From the NCBI GenBank assembly GCA_021741205.1, contig JAIOYI010000015.1:1-44393 (forward strand): a DNA stretch of 44,393 nucleotides. The letters run 5' to 3'. Shown here piece by piece: positions 36,463-44,393 of this stretch. Below the pieces are notes generated by a model that saw only the letters and a list, made by a program, of their open reading frames with translations, was not told the origin of the DNA and did not search any database. The translations under genes and the position numbers were made by a program. Source of the stretch: Emcibacter sp. (GTDB lineage Bacteria; Pseudomonadota; Alphaproteobacteria; Sphingomonadales; Emcibacteraceae). Position 1 is the first letter of the stretch; each line of letters begins with the position of its first letter.

Positions 36463-38874
36463 TTACTTCACATTACAGGCCGCTGAAACCAAATTTTCTA
36501 TTGCAGGAACAATAGCAATCTGTACAGCAGCTAATGGGGCAAAACCTCTTTCCAACAAGGATTCCCCTTTCGATGAACAATAATGACGTCCTGCATGCAT
36601 ATGTTTCAAGGCCGCAAGAGCCATTGCCGAAAGGTCAACAAGCGTTATCGCCAAAGGACGCACCTCTCTTAATTCCATCAAGGATTCAAATATCGGTTCT
36701 AATTGAGAATAACTAAGTTGCCATTCCTTTAGCTGTTTTTGAATCATTAAAAAATCTTTTTTGGTTGGATTTACAATATATCTGTCTACGGCCTGATTAA
36801 AATGTCGTACAGCCCGTCCATCGGGCACCGCCGCATCCGCGATCATTTCCAAAGGTGTCAGCATATTTGTTGTCCGCATCTTCTTCAAACTACTATAATA
36901 TTTTACGGGCTCTAATGCAGATATAAATTTTTCAAGTGACAGTGCATGGCCAGATCCCGCTAATTTATTGATCAATTCCAAAGGGTATGATCGATGCTGA
37001 AGTCCCATACCCTCTAGCCTTCGGTCAATAAAATTCAACCGACGATACATATCTTCCGTATTTAAAGTTGCCTCTGGCTCTGACCAAGCCTTCTCAGCGA
37101 TCGCTGCCAATCGTGGCCATAATCTTGAGTCAAGTGTACCAGCAGATACCCATTCCGTCCATAAGACTGCCTCCAGACCCAACATATTTGAAAGGCTCTC
37201 ACTGGGCAGGCGATCCCGTACGGGGGAAATGCCATTATCCTTTTCTGATCCTGCTATTAGACGACCTTTAACAGTGGCTTCTATACCGGGTATTATTGCC
37301 CTACCTGTGAGGCTATTATTATTAATTTTAAGTGAAAACTGTAGTCCTAGAGGAATTTCGGTAACATTTTTTATTTCTAATATACCATTTTTTATAAGAG
37401 CATTTTTGAAACGTATTTTCTTTGTTCCCACTGTGATATACCCATGATATAAAGCCTCACTTTCATACAAAAGCATCTCACCATTAATTTCTCGTCCGTC
37501 CCGAAATATATCAAGTTTCCATTTTCGCCACTTGAGAGTCTGCTTTAATTCAAATGCCCTTTGCCCATAAACAGGATCAACGGAATAATGGGCCCCCACA
37601 GAAACCAGATGATCCAAATAATATCCATAAGATTGAATTAACTTATGTCCGGATTTCAAACCCTTATCTACTGCTCCTTCATTCTCCCATAACTGTATGA
37701 CAACTTGCTTGGAAAGATTTGGTGTTAATATTTCATTCCAACCAATGGGTCTCCTATTATATTTTTGTAGTAAAGCTACTATCTTTTGATTAAATAAGGC
37801 CTGAAGTTCCCATGCTGTATTAAGTTTATTTTCTGCCATAAACTGACGAATATGTGGTGTCTCTAACCATTTATCGGCAAGAACTTCATCACCGCCAATA
37901 TGAAAATGGTCATCAGGAAAGAGAGTTATCATCTCTTTGAACAGGCGATCTAGAAAAATATAGGTTTCTGCCTTTGTTGGGTCCATTACAGGTTTAAATA
38001 TTCCCCAGTCTCGTTCTATTGATATTGGTGCTGATCCACTGGCCAGTTCAGGATAGGCAAAGAGCCATGCTGTTGCATGACCTGGCACATCAAATTCTGG
38101 CACAACACGAATACCAAATGATGCCGCATATTCAACGATCTCAGAGATGTCTTCTTGGGTATAATAATTCCCTTCGCCTGCCACTTCGTGCAATTTGGGA
38201 AAGATTTTACTTTCAACACGAAATCCCTGATCATCCGACAAGTGAAGATGCAGAACATTCATTTTTACCTCGGCCATCGCCCTGATATTTCGTAAAATTG
38301 CCTCTTTAGGAATCCAATGCCGAACCACGTCAATCAATAGACCCCGCCACGGGAAACGAGGGGCATCATTTATCTCAATGATAGGTAAAGAGCGGGGGTC
38401 ATTTCGGTCAATAAATAATTGCCCTAATGTTGTCAGCGCCCTAATACATCCCATTGACGTTGGGGCATCAATAGCAACCAGTTCTTTATCAATACGAAGG
38501 CTGTATGATTCATCGTCATAAAGTGCGGGATATTTGGGCGACTTAGTCCCGCAACGTACATTAAATTCTGCAGAAATTTTATTCCTATCTTCAATTTTCT
38601 GAAAGATAAGAGAGCTACCTGTAGCAAATCTTGCAATCGCCTTCTCGACCCTATTGTCGCCGGCGTTAGCCACATAAGTCTTAATTTTACCCTCAAAATG
38701 TCTGATGCCCTCTTTTCTGATTACGTCTTTGGGCCAGGGCATAAGATAAAGATTTTTTCGGGTTTCTAGCTCAGTGGCACTATCTGCAGTGAAAGAATAA
38801 GAGAGAACAAAAATTACCCATAATGCCAAACCAATCAAAAATGGCTTTATATCATCTTGTCCGTAACACAGCAT
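36463..38874 (-). CDS. Beta-N-acetylhexosaminidase, glycoside hydrolase family 20
   Basis: This 803-residue exo-enzyme would release GlcNAc from chito-oligosaccharides or other glycans. An N-terminal hydrophobic segment (FLIGLALWVIFVLSYSFTA) is a signal peptide or anchor. An N-terminal GH20b-type domain precedes the barrel, which shows WRGLLIDVVRHWIP, VLHLHLSDDQGFR and the catalytic pair Asp329-Glu330 in HFHIGGDEV, then VIQLWEN and WTEWVS. About 170 extra helical residues follow the barrel. ATG 38874 has GAGGAAAG upstream; the TTG at 38889 has no site. It is divergent from the kinase gene across a palindromic operator and leads into nagX. Confidence 0.93.
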   Translation of the reverse strand: MLCYGQDDIKPFLIGLALWVIFVLSYSFTADSATELETRKNLYLMPWPKDVIRKEGIRHFEGKIKTYVANAGDNRVEKAIARFATGSSLIFQKIEDRNKISAEFNVRCGTKSPKYPALYDDESYSLRIDKELVAIDAPTSMGCIRALTTLGQLFIDRNDPRSLPIIEINDAPRFPWRGLLIDVVRHWIPKEAILRNIRAMAEVKMNVLHLHLSDDQGFRVESKIFPKLHEVAGEGNYYTQEDISEIVEYAASFGIRVVPEFDVPGHATAWLFAYPELASGSAPISIERDWGIFKPVMDPTKAETYIFLDRLFKEMITLFPDDHFHIGGDEVLADKWLETPHIRQFMAENKLNTAWELQALFNQKIVALLQKYNRRPIGWNEILTPNLSKQVVIQLWENEGAVDKGLKSGHKLIQSYGYYLDHLVSVGAHYSVDPVYGQRAFELKQTLKWRKWKLDIFRDGREINGEMLLYESEALYHGYITVGTKKIRFKNALIKNGILEIKNVTEIPLGLQFSLKINNNSLTGRAIIPGIEATVKGRLIAGSEKDNGISPVRDRLPSESLSNMLGLEAVLWTEWVSAGTLDSRLWPRLAAIAEKAWSEPEATLNTEDMYRRLNFIDRRLEGMGLQHRSYPLELINKLAGSGHALSLEKFISALEPVKYYSSLKKMRTTNMLTPLEMIADAAVPDGRAVRHFNQAVDRYIVNPTKKDFLMIQKQLKEWQLSYSQLEPIFESLMELREVRPLAITLVDLSAMALAALKHMHAGRHYCSSKGESLLERGFAPLAAVQIAIVPAIENLVSAACNVK

Positions 38875-38919
38875 TCCATCTTTCCTCAATAAATTTCATA
38901 ATTACCCACAATAACAATA

Positions 38920-38975
38920 TTGCATTTTGTCTTCTAATAATTTATAAATATGAATTCATATTCGGTTTTAGTCAA
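38920..38975. promoter_or_regulatory. Divergent promoters and perfect palindromic operator between GH20 and kinase genes
   Basis: AATATGAATTCATATT (38947-38962) is a perfect 16-bp palindrome. On the minus strand TTGACT (complement of 38970-38975), 17 bp and CATATT (complement of 38947-38952) give the GH20 promoter, with the palindrome over its -10. On the plus strand TTGCAT (38920-38925), 17 bp and TATAAA (38943-38948) give the kinase promoter, with the palindrome at the start point. One bound repressor could close both. Confidence 0.75.
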
Positions 38976-39043
38976 TGATTTTTTGCATATATCAAACCTG
39001 ATCTCGCTTCATAAAGGATATCTCAATAAAAGAAATAGATCAT

Positions 39044-39955
39044 ATGAAAAAATTACAAAGAAATTTATATTTCCTCGGCATTGATGGTGGGGGAAGCACA
39101 TGCCGCGCCAGACTTATTTCCTCAGAAGGATCAGAAGAAATAGTTTTAGGCACGGGCAAAGCAGGCCCCGCCAACCCGCGAGAAGGCGTTGAAAGTTCCA
39201 TCAAGGCTATTATGTCATCTGTAAATAAAGCCCTTGTGACTGCTGATATGGATAGTTCTATATTAAAAAATACTATAGCAGGAATTGGACTTGCTGGCAT
39301 TGCTTTACCTGATAGATATCATGCCCTAACCCAGTGGGAACATCCTTTCCGTAAAATTTTTATTACCAGTGACCAGCATATAGCCTGTCTTGGTGCCCAT
39401 AATGGCTCAGACGGGGCCATAATTATTACTGGTACTGGATCATGTGGCATTTGTATTACGGACAGTAAAACCACAGAATATGGTGGTCATGGGTTCCCCC
39501 TTGGGGATAAGGGTGGTGGTGCATGGATGGGACTTAAAGCTCTTCAATATGGCCTGCAAGCAGAAAATAATCTGGGGCCAAAAACCATGTTACGTGATCT
39601 AATTCATGACAGGTTTAAGACAACTGATAATACCATAATAATAAATAAAATGGTCTATAATACACCAGCCGAATATGCCAAATTAGCGCATCTTGTCTTT
39701 ACCGCGGCGGAAATGGGGGATGATGTTGCAACGGATATCATAAAAGATGGGGCTGCTTATATAAGTCAGATGGCTAGAGCAATGCTGAAACTTAACCCGC
39801 CCCGATTGTCTATTCTGGGCGGGTTAAGTCGAGCCTTAATCCCTTGGTTGGATAAGGATATCGCTTCACACTTAAAACAACCACTAGATAATGCTGAGGC
39901 TGGGGCAATTTTATATGCTTGGCAGTGCCTAGCCCGAGAAAGACAAAAAACATGA
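39044..39955 (+). CDS. nagK: BadF/BadG-family N-acetylglucosamine kinase
   Basis: This 303-residue sugar kinase of the ASKHA fold has the first phosphate loop FLGIDGGGSTCRARL, the second loop IIITGTGSCGICI and GHGFPLGDKGGGAWMG, all typical of the BadF/BadG/NAGK branch. It would phosphorylate GlcNAc after import, which is required because no PTS component is present. It lies first in the operon kinase, deaminase, nagA, symporter and overlaps the deaminase gene by 4 bp. The specificity is inferred from neighbours. ATG 39044 has only a weak ribosome site. Confidence 0.88.
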   Translation: MKKLQRNLYFLGIDGGGSTCRARLISSEGSEEIVLGTGKAGPANPREGVESSIKAIMSSVNKALVTADMDSSILKNTIAGIGLAGIALPDRYHALTQWEHPFRKIFITSDQHIACLGAHNGSDGAIIITGTGSCGICITDSKTTEYGGHGFPLGDKGGGAWMGLKALQYGLQAENNLGPKTMLRDLIHDRFKTTDNTIIINKMVYNTPAEYAKLAHLVFTAAEMGDDVATDIIKDGAAYISQMARAMLKLNPPRLSILGGLSRALIPWLDKDIASHLKQPLDNAEAGAILYAWQCLARERQKT

Positions 39956-40947
39956 CCACTATTATGGAACGGGAAGCACGGGAGGCTCCCGCCCGTATTC
40001 AACAACAACTTTTTGAAAACCGATATACCGTCAAAGCATTAGGTGAAAAGATCAGATTATTTGATCCAAAACTTGTTATGACCGTGGGTCGTGGCACCTC
40101 AGACCATGCTGGTGTTTTTGCCAAATATCTCATTGAAGTTGAGCTGGGCATTCCCGTAACCTCATCGGCCCCCTCCGTATCAAGTGTTTATAACAAACAG
40201 ATGAAACTTGAGAATGTGTTAGTTATATTCATTTCCCAATCTGGGCGTAGTCCAGATATTCTAGCACAAGCCGAAATGGCCAAAAAATCTGGGGCATTCT
40301 GCATAGCTTTAATCAATGATGAGGCGGCCCCAATTAAAGATATTGCAGATGCCGTCATTCCGCTAAAGGCTGGCGCGGAAAATGCCGTTGCCGCCACCAA
40401 AAGCTATCTTACGACCCTATCCGCGCTGTTACAGCTTGTGGCATATTGGTCAGAAAATAACAGCATACTGAAGGCATTGGATTCATTGCCAGACCAATTA
40501 ACGGATATGACTTCTCGCCCTGCCCAGATCCTTCCCGTTAATTTTAAAAATATATTAAATTGCTTCGTCCTTGGGCGCGGGTTTGGCTATGCCATTTCCC
40601 TTGAGATCGCATTAAAACTTAAGGAAGTTTGTTGTTTGCACGCAGAAGCTTTTAGCAGCGCAGAATTTTTTCATGGCCCCGTAACGCTTGTTGAAAAAGA
40701 GATCACCATTTTAAATATTAACATAAACGATGAAGCCGCCCCATTGCATCAAAAAATGCTGGATGAAATAAAAGCCAGAGGTGCCAGAATATTGCCAATG
40801 TCCCTGCCCATGCAAAATGTGCATCCAAGGCTAGCACCTCTTCTTATCCTGGAAAGATTTTATCTGGATGTGGAACTGATAGCGAGAAGCCTGAATATCA
40901 ATCCGGATGCGCCAACGGGCCTTCGCAAAGTTACAATGACAGTTTGA
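39952..40947 (+). CDS. nagB-II: Glucosamine-6-phosphate deaminase, NagB-II type (GlmS-like SIS protein)
   Basis: This 331-residue protein has two sugar-isomerase (SIS) domains and resembles the C-terminal half of GlmS but lacks the N-terminal glutaminase domain. Seen motifs are TVGRGTSDHAGVF, VIFISQSGRSPDIL, ENAVAATKSYLTTL and the late segment EFFHGPVTL. Proteins of this type beside nagA convert glucosamine-6-phosphate to fructose-6-phosphate and ammonia in place of classical NagB. The ATG at 39952 overlaps the kinase stop (ATGA) and was preferred over the upstream ATG at 39919. The stop is 1 bp before nagA. Confidence 0.9.
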   Translation: MTTIMEREAREAPARIQQQLFENRYTVKALGEKIRLFDPKLVMTVGRGTSDHAGVFAKYLIEVELGIPVTSSAPSVSSVYNKQMKLENVLVIFISQSGRSPDILAQAEMAKKSGAFCIALINDEAAPIKDIADAVIPLKAGAENAVAATKSYLTTLSALLQLVAYWSENNSILKALDSLPDQLTDMTSRPAQILPVNFKNILNCFVLGRGFGYAISLEIALKLKEVCCLHAEAFSSAEFFHGPVTLVEKEITILNININDEAAPLHQKMLDEIKARGARILPMSLPMQNVHPRLAPLLILERFYLDVELIARSLNINPDAPTGLRKVTMTV

Positions 40948-40948
40948 G

Positions 40949-42100
40949 ATGGACATGAGACACACCTATATGGCAGACAGTCTATTTGATGGGGAACGCT
41001 TATTAAATAATATGCCCTTAACGATAGAGGGTGGCCGTATTTTATGTCTTGATGAGGTGCCCGGCACACGGATAAGCCGGCTAAAGGGACTCATAGCACC
41101 AGGGTTCATTGATGTTCAGTTGAACGGCGGTGGAGGCGTTTTATTTAATTCAACCCCTACGGTTGAGACAATAAATTTGATTTCCACTGCCCATAATCAA
41201 TATGGCACAACAGGGTTCCTTGCAACCTTGATTAGTGATGATCTGACGATAATGAAAAAAGCAGCAGACGCAGTGTCAAGCGCGTTGAAAAATAATATGT
41301 CCACCCTATTAGGCATCCATTTTGAAGGGCCCCATATTTCCACTCCCAAAAGAGGCGTGCATTCCGAAGACTATATCCGTGAATTATCAGAAGAAGAACT
41401 TGCAATTTATGCCCGAAAAGATATTGGCATTTGTCATGTAACAGTTGCGCCTGAGAAGGTTTCTCCTGATGTCATAAAATTAATGACAGCCATGGGTATT
41501 ATTGTATCGCTGGGTCATTCCAATGCTGACTTTGAAACAGTACAACGGGCATTGGATGCAGGCGCTAAAGGATTCACACATCTTTTTAATGCCATGTCGC
41601 CCCTACAGGGCCGTGAGCCTGGAATGGTAGGCGCGGCCTTATTATCTCAAAATACTTGGTGTGGGTTGATTGTGGACGGTCATCATGTTCATAACGCCTC
41701 AGCCAAAATAGCGATCACAACAAAACCACAGGGTAAAATCATTCTGGTAACCGATGCCATGCCGCCAGTTGGAACCAAGGACACAAGTTTTGATCTACTT
41801 GGTACAAAAGCAACCCTCAGCAAAGGCAAACTAACTTTGAATGAAGGACAATTGGCTGGGTCTGCTCTTGATATGGCCAAAGCCGTTAAAAATACTATAG
41901 AAATGCTAGACGTTCCCTTCCACGAGGCCCTGCGAATGGCTTCAGTATATCCCGCAGAATTTATGGGGCTTGATTCAGAAATAGGGCGGCTAAAAGAGGG
42001 CATGAGGGCAAATTTTATCTTACTGGATAATAATGTCAATGTCATGGCCTCTTGGGTGGCTGGCAAACAACAATATAAATATACAAGGAGGCAATTATGA
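40949..42100 (+). CDS. nagA: N-acetylglucosamine-6-phosphate deacetylase
   Basis: This 383-residue amidohydrolase has GLIAPGFIDVQLNGGGG, the metal-binding Glu in GIHFEGPHIS, the metal His in SLGHSNAD and THLFNAMSPLQGREPG, the substrate-contact segment DGHHVH and the catalytic Asp in LVTDAMPPVG. It removes acetate from GlcNAc-6-phosphate in the cytoplasm, between the kinase and the deaminase steps. Length and motif order match the family. It overlaps the symporter start by 4 bp, and its last codons contain the strong ribosome site AAGGAGG used by that gene. Confidence 0.96.
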   Translation: MDMRHTYMADSLFDGERLLNNMPLTIEGGRILCLDEVPGTRISRLKGLIAPGFIDVQLNGGGGVLFNSTPTVETINLISTAHNQYGTTGFLATLISDDLTIMKKAADAVSSALKNNMSTLLGIHFEGPHISTPKRGVHSEDYIRELSEEELAIYARKDIGICHVTVAPEKVSPDVIKLMTAMGIIVSLGHSNADFETVQRALDAGAKGFTHLFNAMSPLQGREPGMVGAALLSQNTWCGLIVDGHHVHNASAKIAITTKPQGKIILVTDAMPPVGTKDTSFDLLGTKATLSKGKLTLNEGQLAGSALDMAKAVKNTIEMLDVPFHEALRMASVYPAEFMGLDSEIGRLKEGMRANFILLDNNVNVMASWVAGKQQYKYTRRQL

Positions 42101-43797
42101 TATTATCCATACTAGACTGGGCCATCATTGCTGGTTTTATGGCGCTGACAATTTTTATTGGATTCTGGGTCAGCCGACAAGCCTCTAAAAATAGCAGCAA
42201 TTATTTCCTTGGTGGGCGAAATATGCCCTGGTGGCTGCTTGGCGGTTCCATGGTGGCAACGACCTTTGCCGCCGACACCCCTAATCTCGTGACTAATATT
42301 GTCCGCACCAATGGCATAGCTGGAAACTGGATTTGGTGGGCTTTCCTTATCACTGGTATGTTAACCACATTTGTCTATGCACGACTTTGGCGGCGGCTGG
42401 CTGTTGCTACGGATATTGAATTTTATGAAAGACGCTATAGTGGACGACCTGCTGAATTCCTACGGGGGTTTCGAGCTCTTTATCTCGGCCTATTCTTTAA
42501 TGTGATGATAATGGGGAATGTGACATTAGCAGCGGTTAAAATTGGTAGTGTTCTTTTCTCTGTTGACCCCATAATGATGGTGCTGTTAGCGGGGACAATA
42601 ACTGTAATTTTTAGTGTTATGGGCGGATTTATAGGCGTTTTAATTACAGATATGATCCTATTTCTATTATCAATGGCAGGATCAATATTAGCCGCTTATT
42701 ATGCCATAAACCATCCAGCCGTTGGCGGGTTGGACGCCTTAATAAGTAATCCCGCCATTGCAGATAAAATTTCGATTTTACCAGATATGTCAGACCCTAA
42801 TCAATGGGTGCCGTTACTCTTAATTCCTCTCGCCGTACAATGGTGGAGTTCATGGTATCCAGGTGCAGAGCCAGGCGGCGGCGGCTATATTGCCCAAAGA
42901 ATGCTCGCGGCTAAAAATGAAAATCATGCGATCGGTGCCTCTGCTTTCTTCAATATCGCCCATTATACCATCCGCCCATGGCCTTGGATTTTAGTAGCAT
43001 TGGCCTCCCTCATCGTATTCCCTGACCTCGACAGTATCCGCCATGCCATGCCCCATGTTCCCGAAAATATTATCGGGGATGATATGGCTTACCCTGCCAT
43101 GCTGACTTTCCTACCCGTTGGTATTTTGGGGCTTGTTGTTGCCTCTTTGACGTCAGCTTATATCTCTACTATTTCCACTCACCTGAATTGGGGAGCCTCA
43201 TATTTCGTCAATGACTTTTATGGCCGCTTCATTGACAAGAAGGCGTCAGAGAAAAAACTGGTCTGGGTTGGGCGACTGATAACCGTTGCCTTAATGGTTA
43301 TGGCTTCCGTCCTGGCCCTTATTTTAGAAGATGCTTTTCAAGCCTTCCGCCTGTTGTTAACCATTGGTGCGGGTACGGGGCTTTTGTTCCTACTACGCTG
43401 GTTCTGGGTACGGATCAATGTCTGGACAGAAATATCAGCCATGATTTTATCCTTCCTGTTTAGCCTATTTTTTGAGTTCGGCCCATATAGTGGATTTGAA
43501 GATTGGCAAAAATTTATCCTAAGCGTGGCCTGCACGACCATTGGCTGGCTTACCATAACATTTCTGACAAGTCCCACACCCAAAGAAAAAATAGACTCCT
43601 TCCATAAGGAAATTTCCGTTCAAAAGGGAGAAGTCAGAAACGGCCTATATGCAACGCTACTGTCTACATTTGCCATTTACGCAATTCTTTTTGCCACAGG
43701 GTCTCTTATATTTGCGAACTATATTATGGCTTTCTTCCTCACAACTTTGGCTTTGGTTCTTGGCTATGGTGTGATCCATATTTTCCGAAAAAATTGA
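42097..43797 (+). CDS. Sodium:solute symporter (SSS family), probable GlcNAc transporter
   Basis: This 566-residue membrane protein has about 13-14 hydrophobic segments and the SSS features SSNYFLGGRNMPWWLLGGSM near residue 35, FAADTPNLV, and a C-terminal VASLTSAYISTISTHLNWG segment with the conserved Ser/Thr sodium site. Such symporters import sugars, amino acids or sialic acid with sodium. As the last gene of the kinase, deaminase, nagA operon it most likely brings in GlcNAc or a chito-oligosaccharide product of the GH20 enzyme. The start has the perfect site AAGGAGG six bases upstream and overlaps the nagA stop (ATGA). Confidence 0.91.
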   Translation: MILSILDWAIIAGFMALTIFIGFWVSRQASKNSSNYFLGGRNMPWWLLGGSMVATTFAADTPNLVTNIVRTNGIAGNWIWWAFLITGMLTTFVYARLWRRLAVATDIEFYERRYSGRPAEFLRGFRALYLGLFFNVMIMGNVTLAAVKIGSVLFSVDPIMMVLLAGTITVIFSVMGGFIGVLITDMILFLLSMAGSILAAYYAINHPAVGGLDALISNPAIADKISILPDMSDPNQWVPLLLIPLAVQWWSSWYPGAEPGGGGYIAQRMLAAKNENHAIGASAFFNIAHYTIRPWPWILVALASLIVFPDLDSIRHAMPHVPENIIGDDMAYPAMLTFLPVGILGLVVASLTSAYISTISTHLNWGASYFVNDFYGRFIDKKASEKKLVWVGRLITVALMVMASVLALILEDAFQAFRLLLTIGAGTGLLFLLRWFWVRINVWTEISAMILSFLFSLFFEFGPYSGFEDWQKFILSVACTTIGWLTITFLTSPTPKEKIDSFHKEISVQKGEVRNGLYATLLSTFAIYAILFATGSLIFANYIMAFFLTTLALVLGYGVIHIFRKN

Positions 43798-43919
43798 AAA
43801 TTCTAAATATTTTTATAAAAGAAAAAACAGAAAATGATAAAAATTAATTATATGACAAGCCAATTCACGGGAGTGCGGCACTATTGAACTTTCCATTACA
43901 CGGCCCTATCCCCATAGTC

Positions 43920-43933
43920 GGTTCTGTCAAAGT
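43920..43933. repeat. Left terminal inverted repeat of the IS6 element
   Basis: GGTTCTGTCAAAGT agrees at 11 of 14 positions with the complement of 563-576. It resembles the GGTTCTGTTGCAAAG-type ends of IS6 elements, minus a few central bases. Confidence 0.7.
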
Positions 43934-43974
43934 AAAATATTGCCAAACTTTGAACAAGACCTTAACTTCATCCG

Positions 43975-44393
43975 ATGAGCAAACCATACCGTTATTTTAA
44001 GACTTCGCCTGAGATCATCCACCTGGCAGTCCTGATATATATTAAGTATCCCCTTTCATTGCGACAAGTAGAGGATTTACTATTTGAACGCGGTATCGCT
44101 CGCGGAGCAGCAAGACGGTCCGTCGATGGGTTCTTAAGTTTGGCGTAGAATATGCCCGATGCATCAAAAAAGACGGCCTCACCCCCATACCGAATGGTTT
44201 CTGGATGAAGTATTCGTCAAAATCGGAGGTGAACTTCATTATTTATGACGTGCTGTTGATCACGAAGGTGAGGTTCTGGAAACCATCGTAACCAAGAGAA
44301 GAGATAAAAAATCTGCCCTCAACCTATTGAAAAAACTCCTAAAACGTTATGGTAGGCCAACATCTATTGTGACTGATAGATTAAGGTCATATC
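43975..44393 (+). pseudogene. IS6-family transposase, 5' part, disrupted
   Basis: From ATG 43975 the reading is MSKPYRYFKTSPEIIHLAVL and SLRQVEDLLFERGIA, the helix-turn-helix start of IS6 transposases. A frameshift region near 44100-44117 follows, then VRRWVLKFGVEYARCIKK in another frame. One A is missing from the A run at 44166-44171. Then comes TEWFLDEVFVKIGGELHYL with the first catalytic Asp, and TGA (44246-44248) where family members have Trp (LWRAVDHEG). The frame then stays open to the window end. At least two frameshifts and one nonsense change make it inactive. Confidence 0.87.
44277..44393. repeat. 117-bp terminal direct repeat, right copy
   Basis: This copy is identical to bases 1-117, within the transposase pseudogene, beginning TGGAAACCATCG and ending AGGTCATATC at the window edge. 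Confidence 0.97.

Larger units (their letters stand above)
43920..44393 (+). mobile_element. Left part of the degraded IS6-family insertion sequence
   Basis: The left terminal inverted repeat GGTTCTGTCAAAGT (43920-43933) lies 41 bp before the transposase ATG and resembles IS6-family ends. The element runs off the window inside the transposase gene and continues, through the 117 bp shared with bases 1-117, to the right repeat at 563-576. Confidence 0.85.

Noticed and set aside
1..44393. Plasmid or prophage
   Set aside because: No replication, partition, mobilisation, integrase or structural phage gene was seen; the end overlap alone does not prove a replicon.

Overview
The window reads as bacterial chromosome-like or large-replicon DNA of fairly low GC (low forties by eye), densely packed, with tightly coupled operons. 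The gene set suggests a heterotrophic, probably aquatic alphaproteobacterium: a PTS-free N-acetylglucosamine route with NagX, a BadF-type kinase and a NagB-II-type deaminase, a TonB receptor with an 'EEIIVTAKKR' plug start, a TRAP importer and a single-chain acyl-CoA carboxylase. The taxonomic placement is inference. No rRNA, tRNA, CRISPR array, phage gene or replication gene was seen.

Ends (1-576 and 43920-44393): both ends lie inside one degraded IS6-family insertion sequence. Bases 1-117 are identical to 44277-44393. Joining the ends rebuilds one whole transposase pseudogene, so the sequence is either a circle of 44,276 bp or a segment bounded by two related IS copies.

Left block (0.9-17.9 kb), acyl-CoA metabolism: fadBA-like genes on the plus strand converge on a four-gene minus-strand operon (APC permease, acyl-CoA ligase, single-chain acyl-CoA carboxylase, acyl-CoA dehydrogenase). 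A TetR regulator is divergent from that operon. Next come a frameshifted acyl-CoA dehydrogenase and a secreted CocE/NonD-type hydrolase, divergent from a crotonase plus SDR pair. An 18-bp palindrome around ACCATATGGT lies in both divergent control regions, which suggests that this TetR governs the block. Together the genes could hydrolyse an extracellular ester or amide, import the acid, activate it with CoA and oxidise it.

Middle block (17.9-25.8 kb): a second TetR gene precedes an overlapping operon of crotonase, ABC ATPase, FtsX-type permease and a large secreted serine hydrolase of the beta-lactamase fold. A second, smaller serine hydrolase follows.

Right block (25.8-43.8 kb), peptide and amino-sugar scavenging: an M81 (MlrC-like) metallohydrolase is divergent from the smaller serine hydrolase. 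A sulfatase plus TRAP operon, a TonB receptor, an SDR, and a complete GlcNAc set follow (GH20 hexosaminidase and NagX; divergent kinase, deaminase, NagA and sodium symporter). A second palindrome, AATATGAATTCATATT or a close variant, sits at the M81, TonB and GH20/kinase promoters and links these genes into a probable regulon whose regulator is not in the window.
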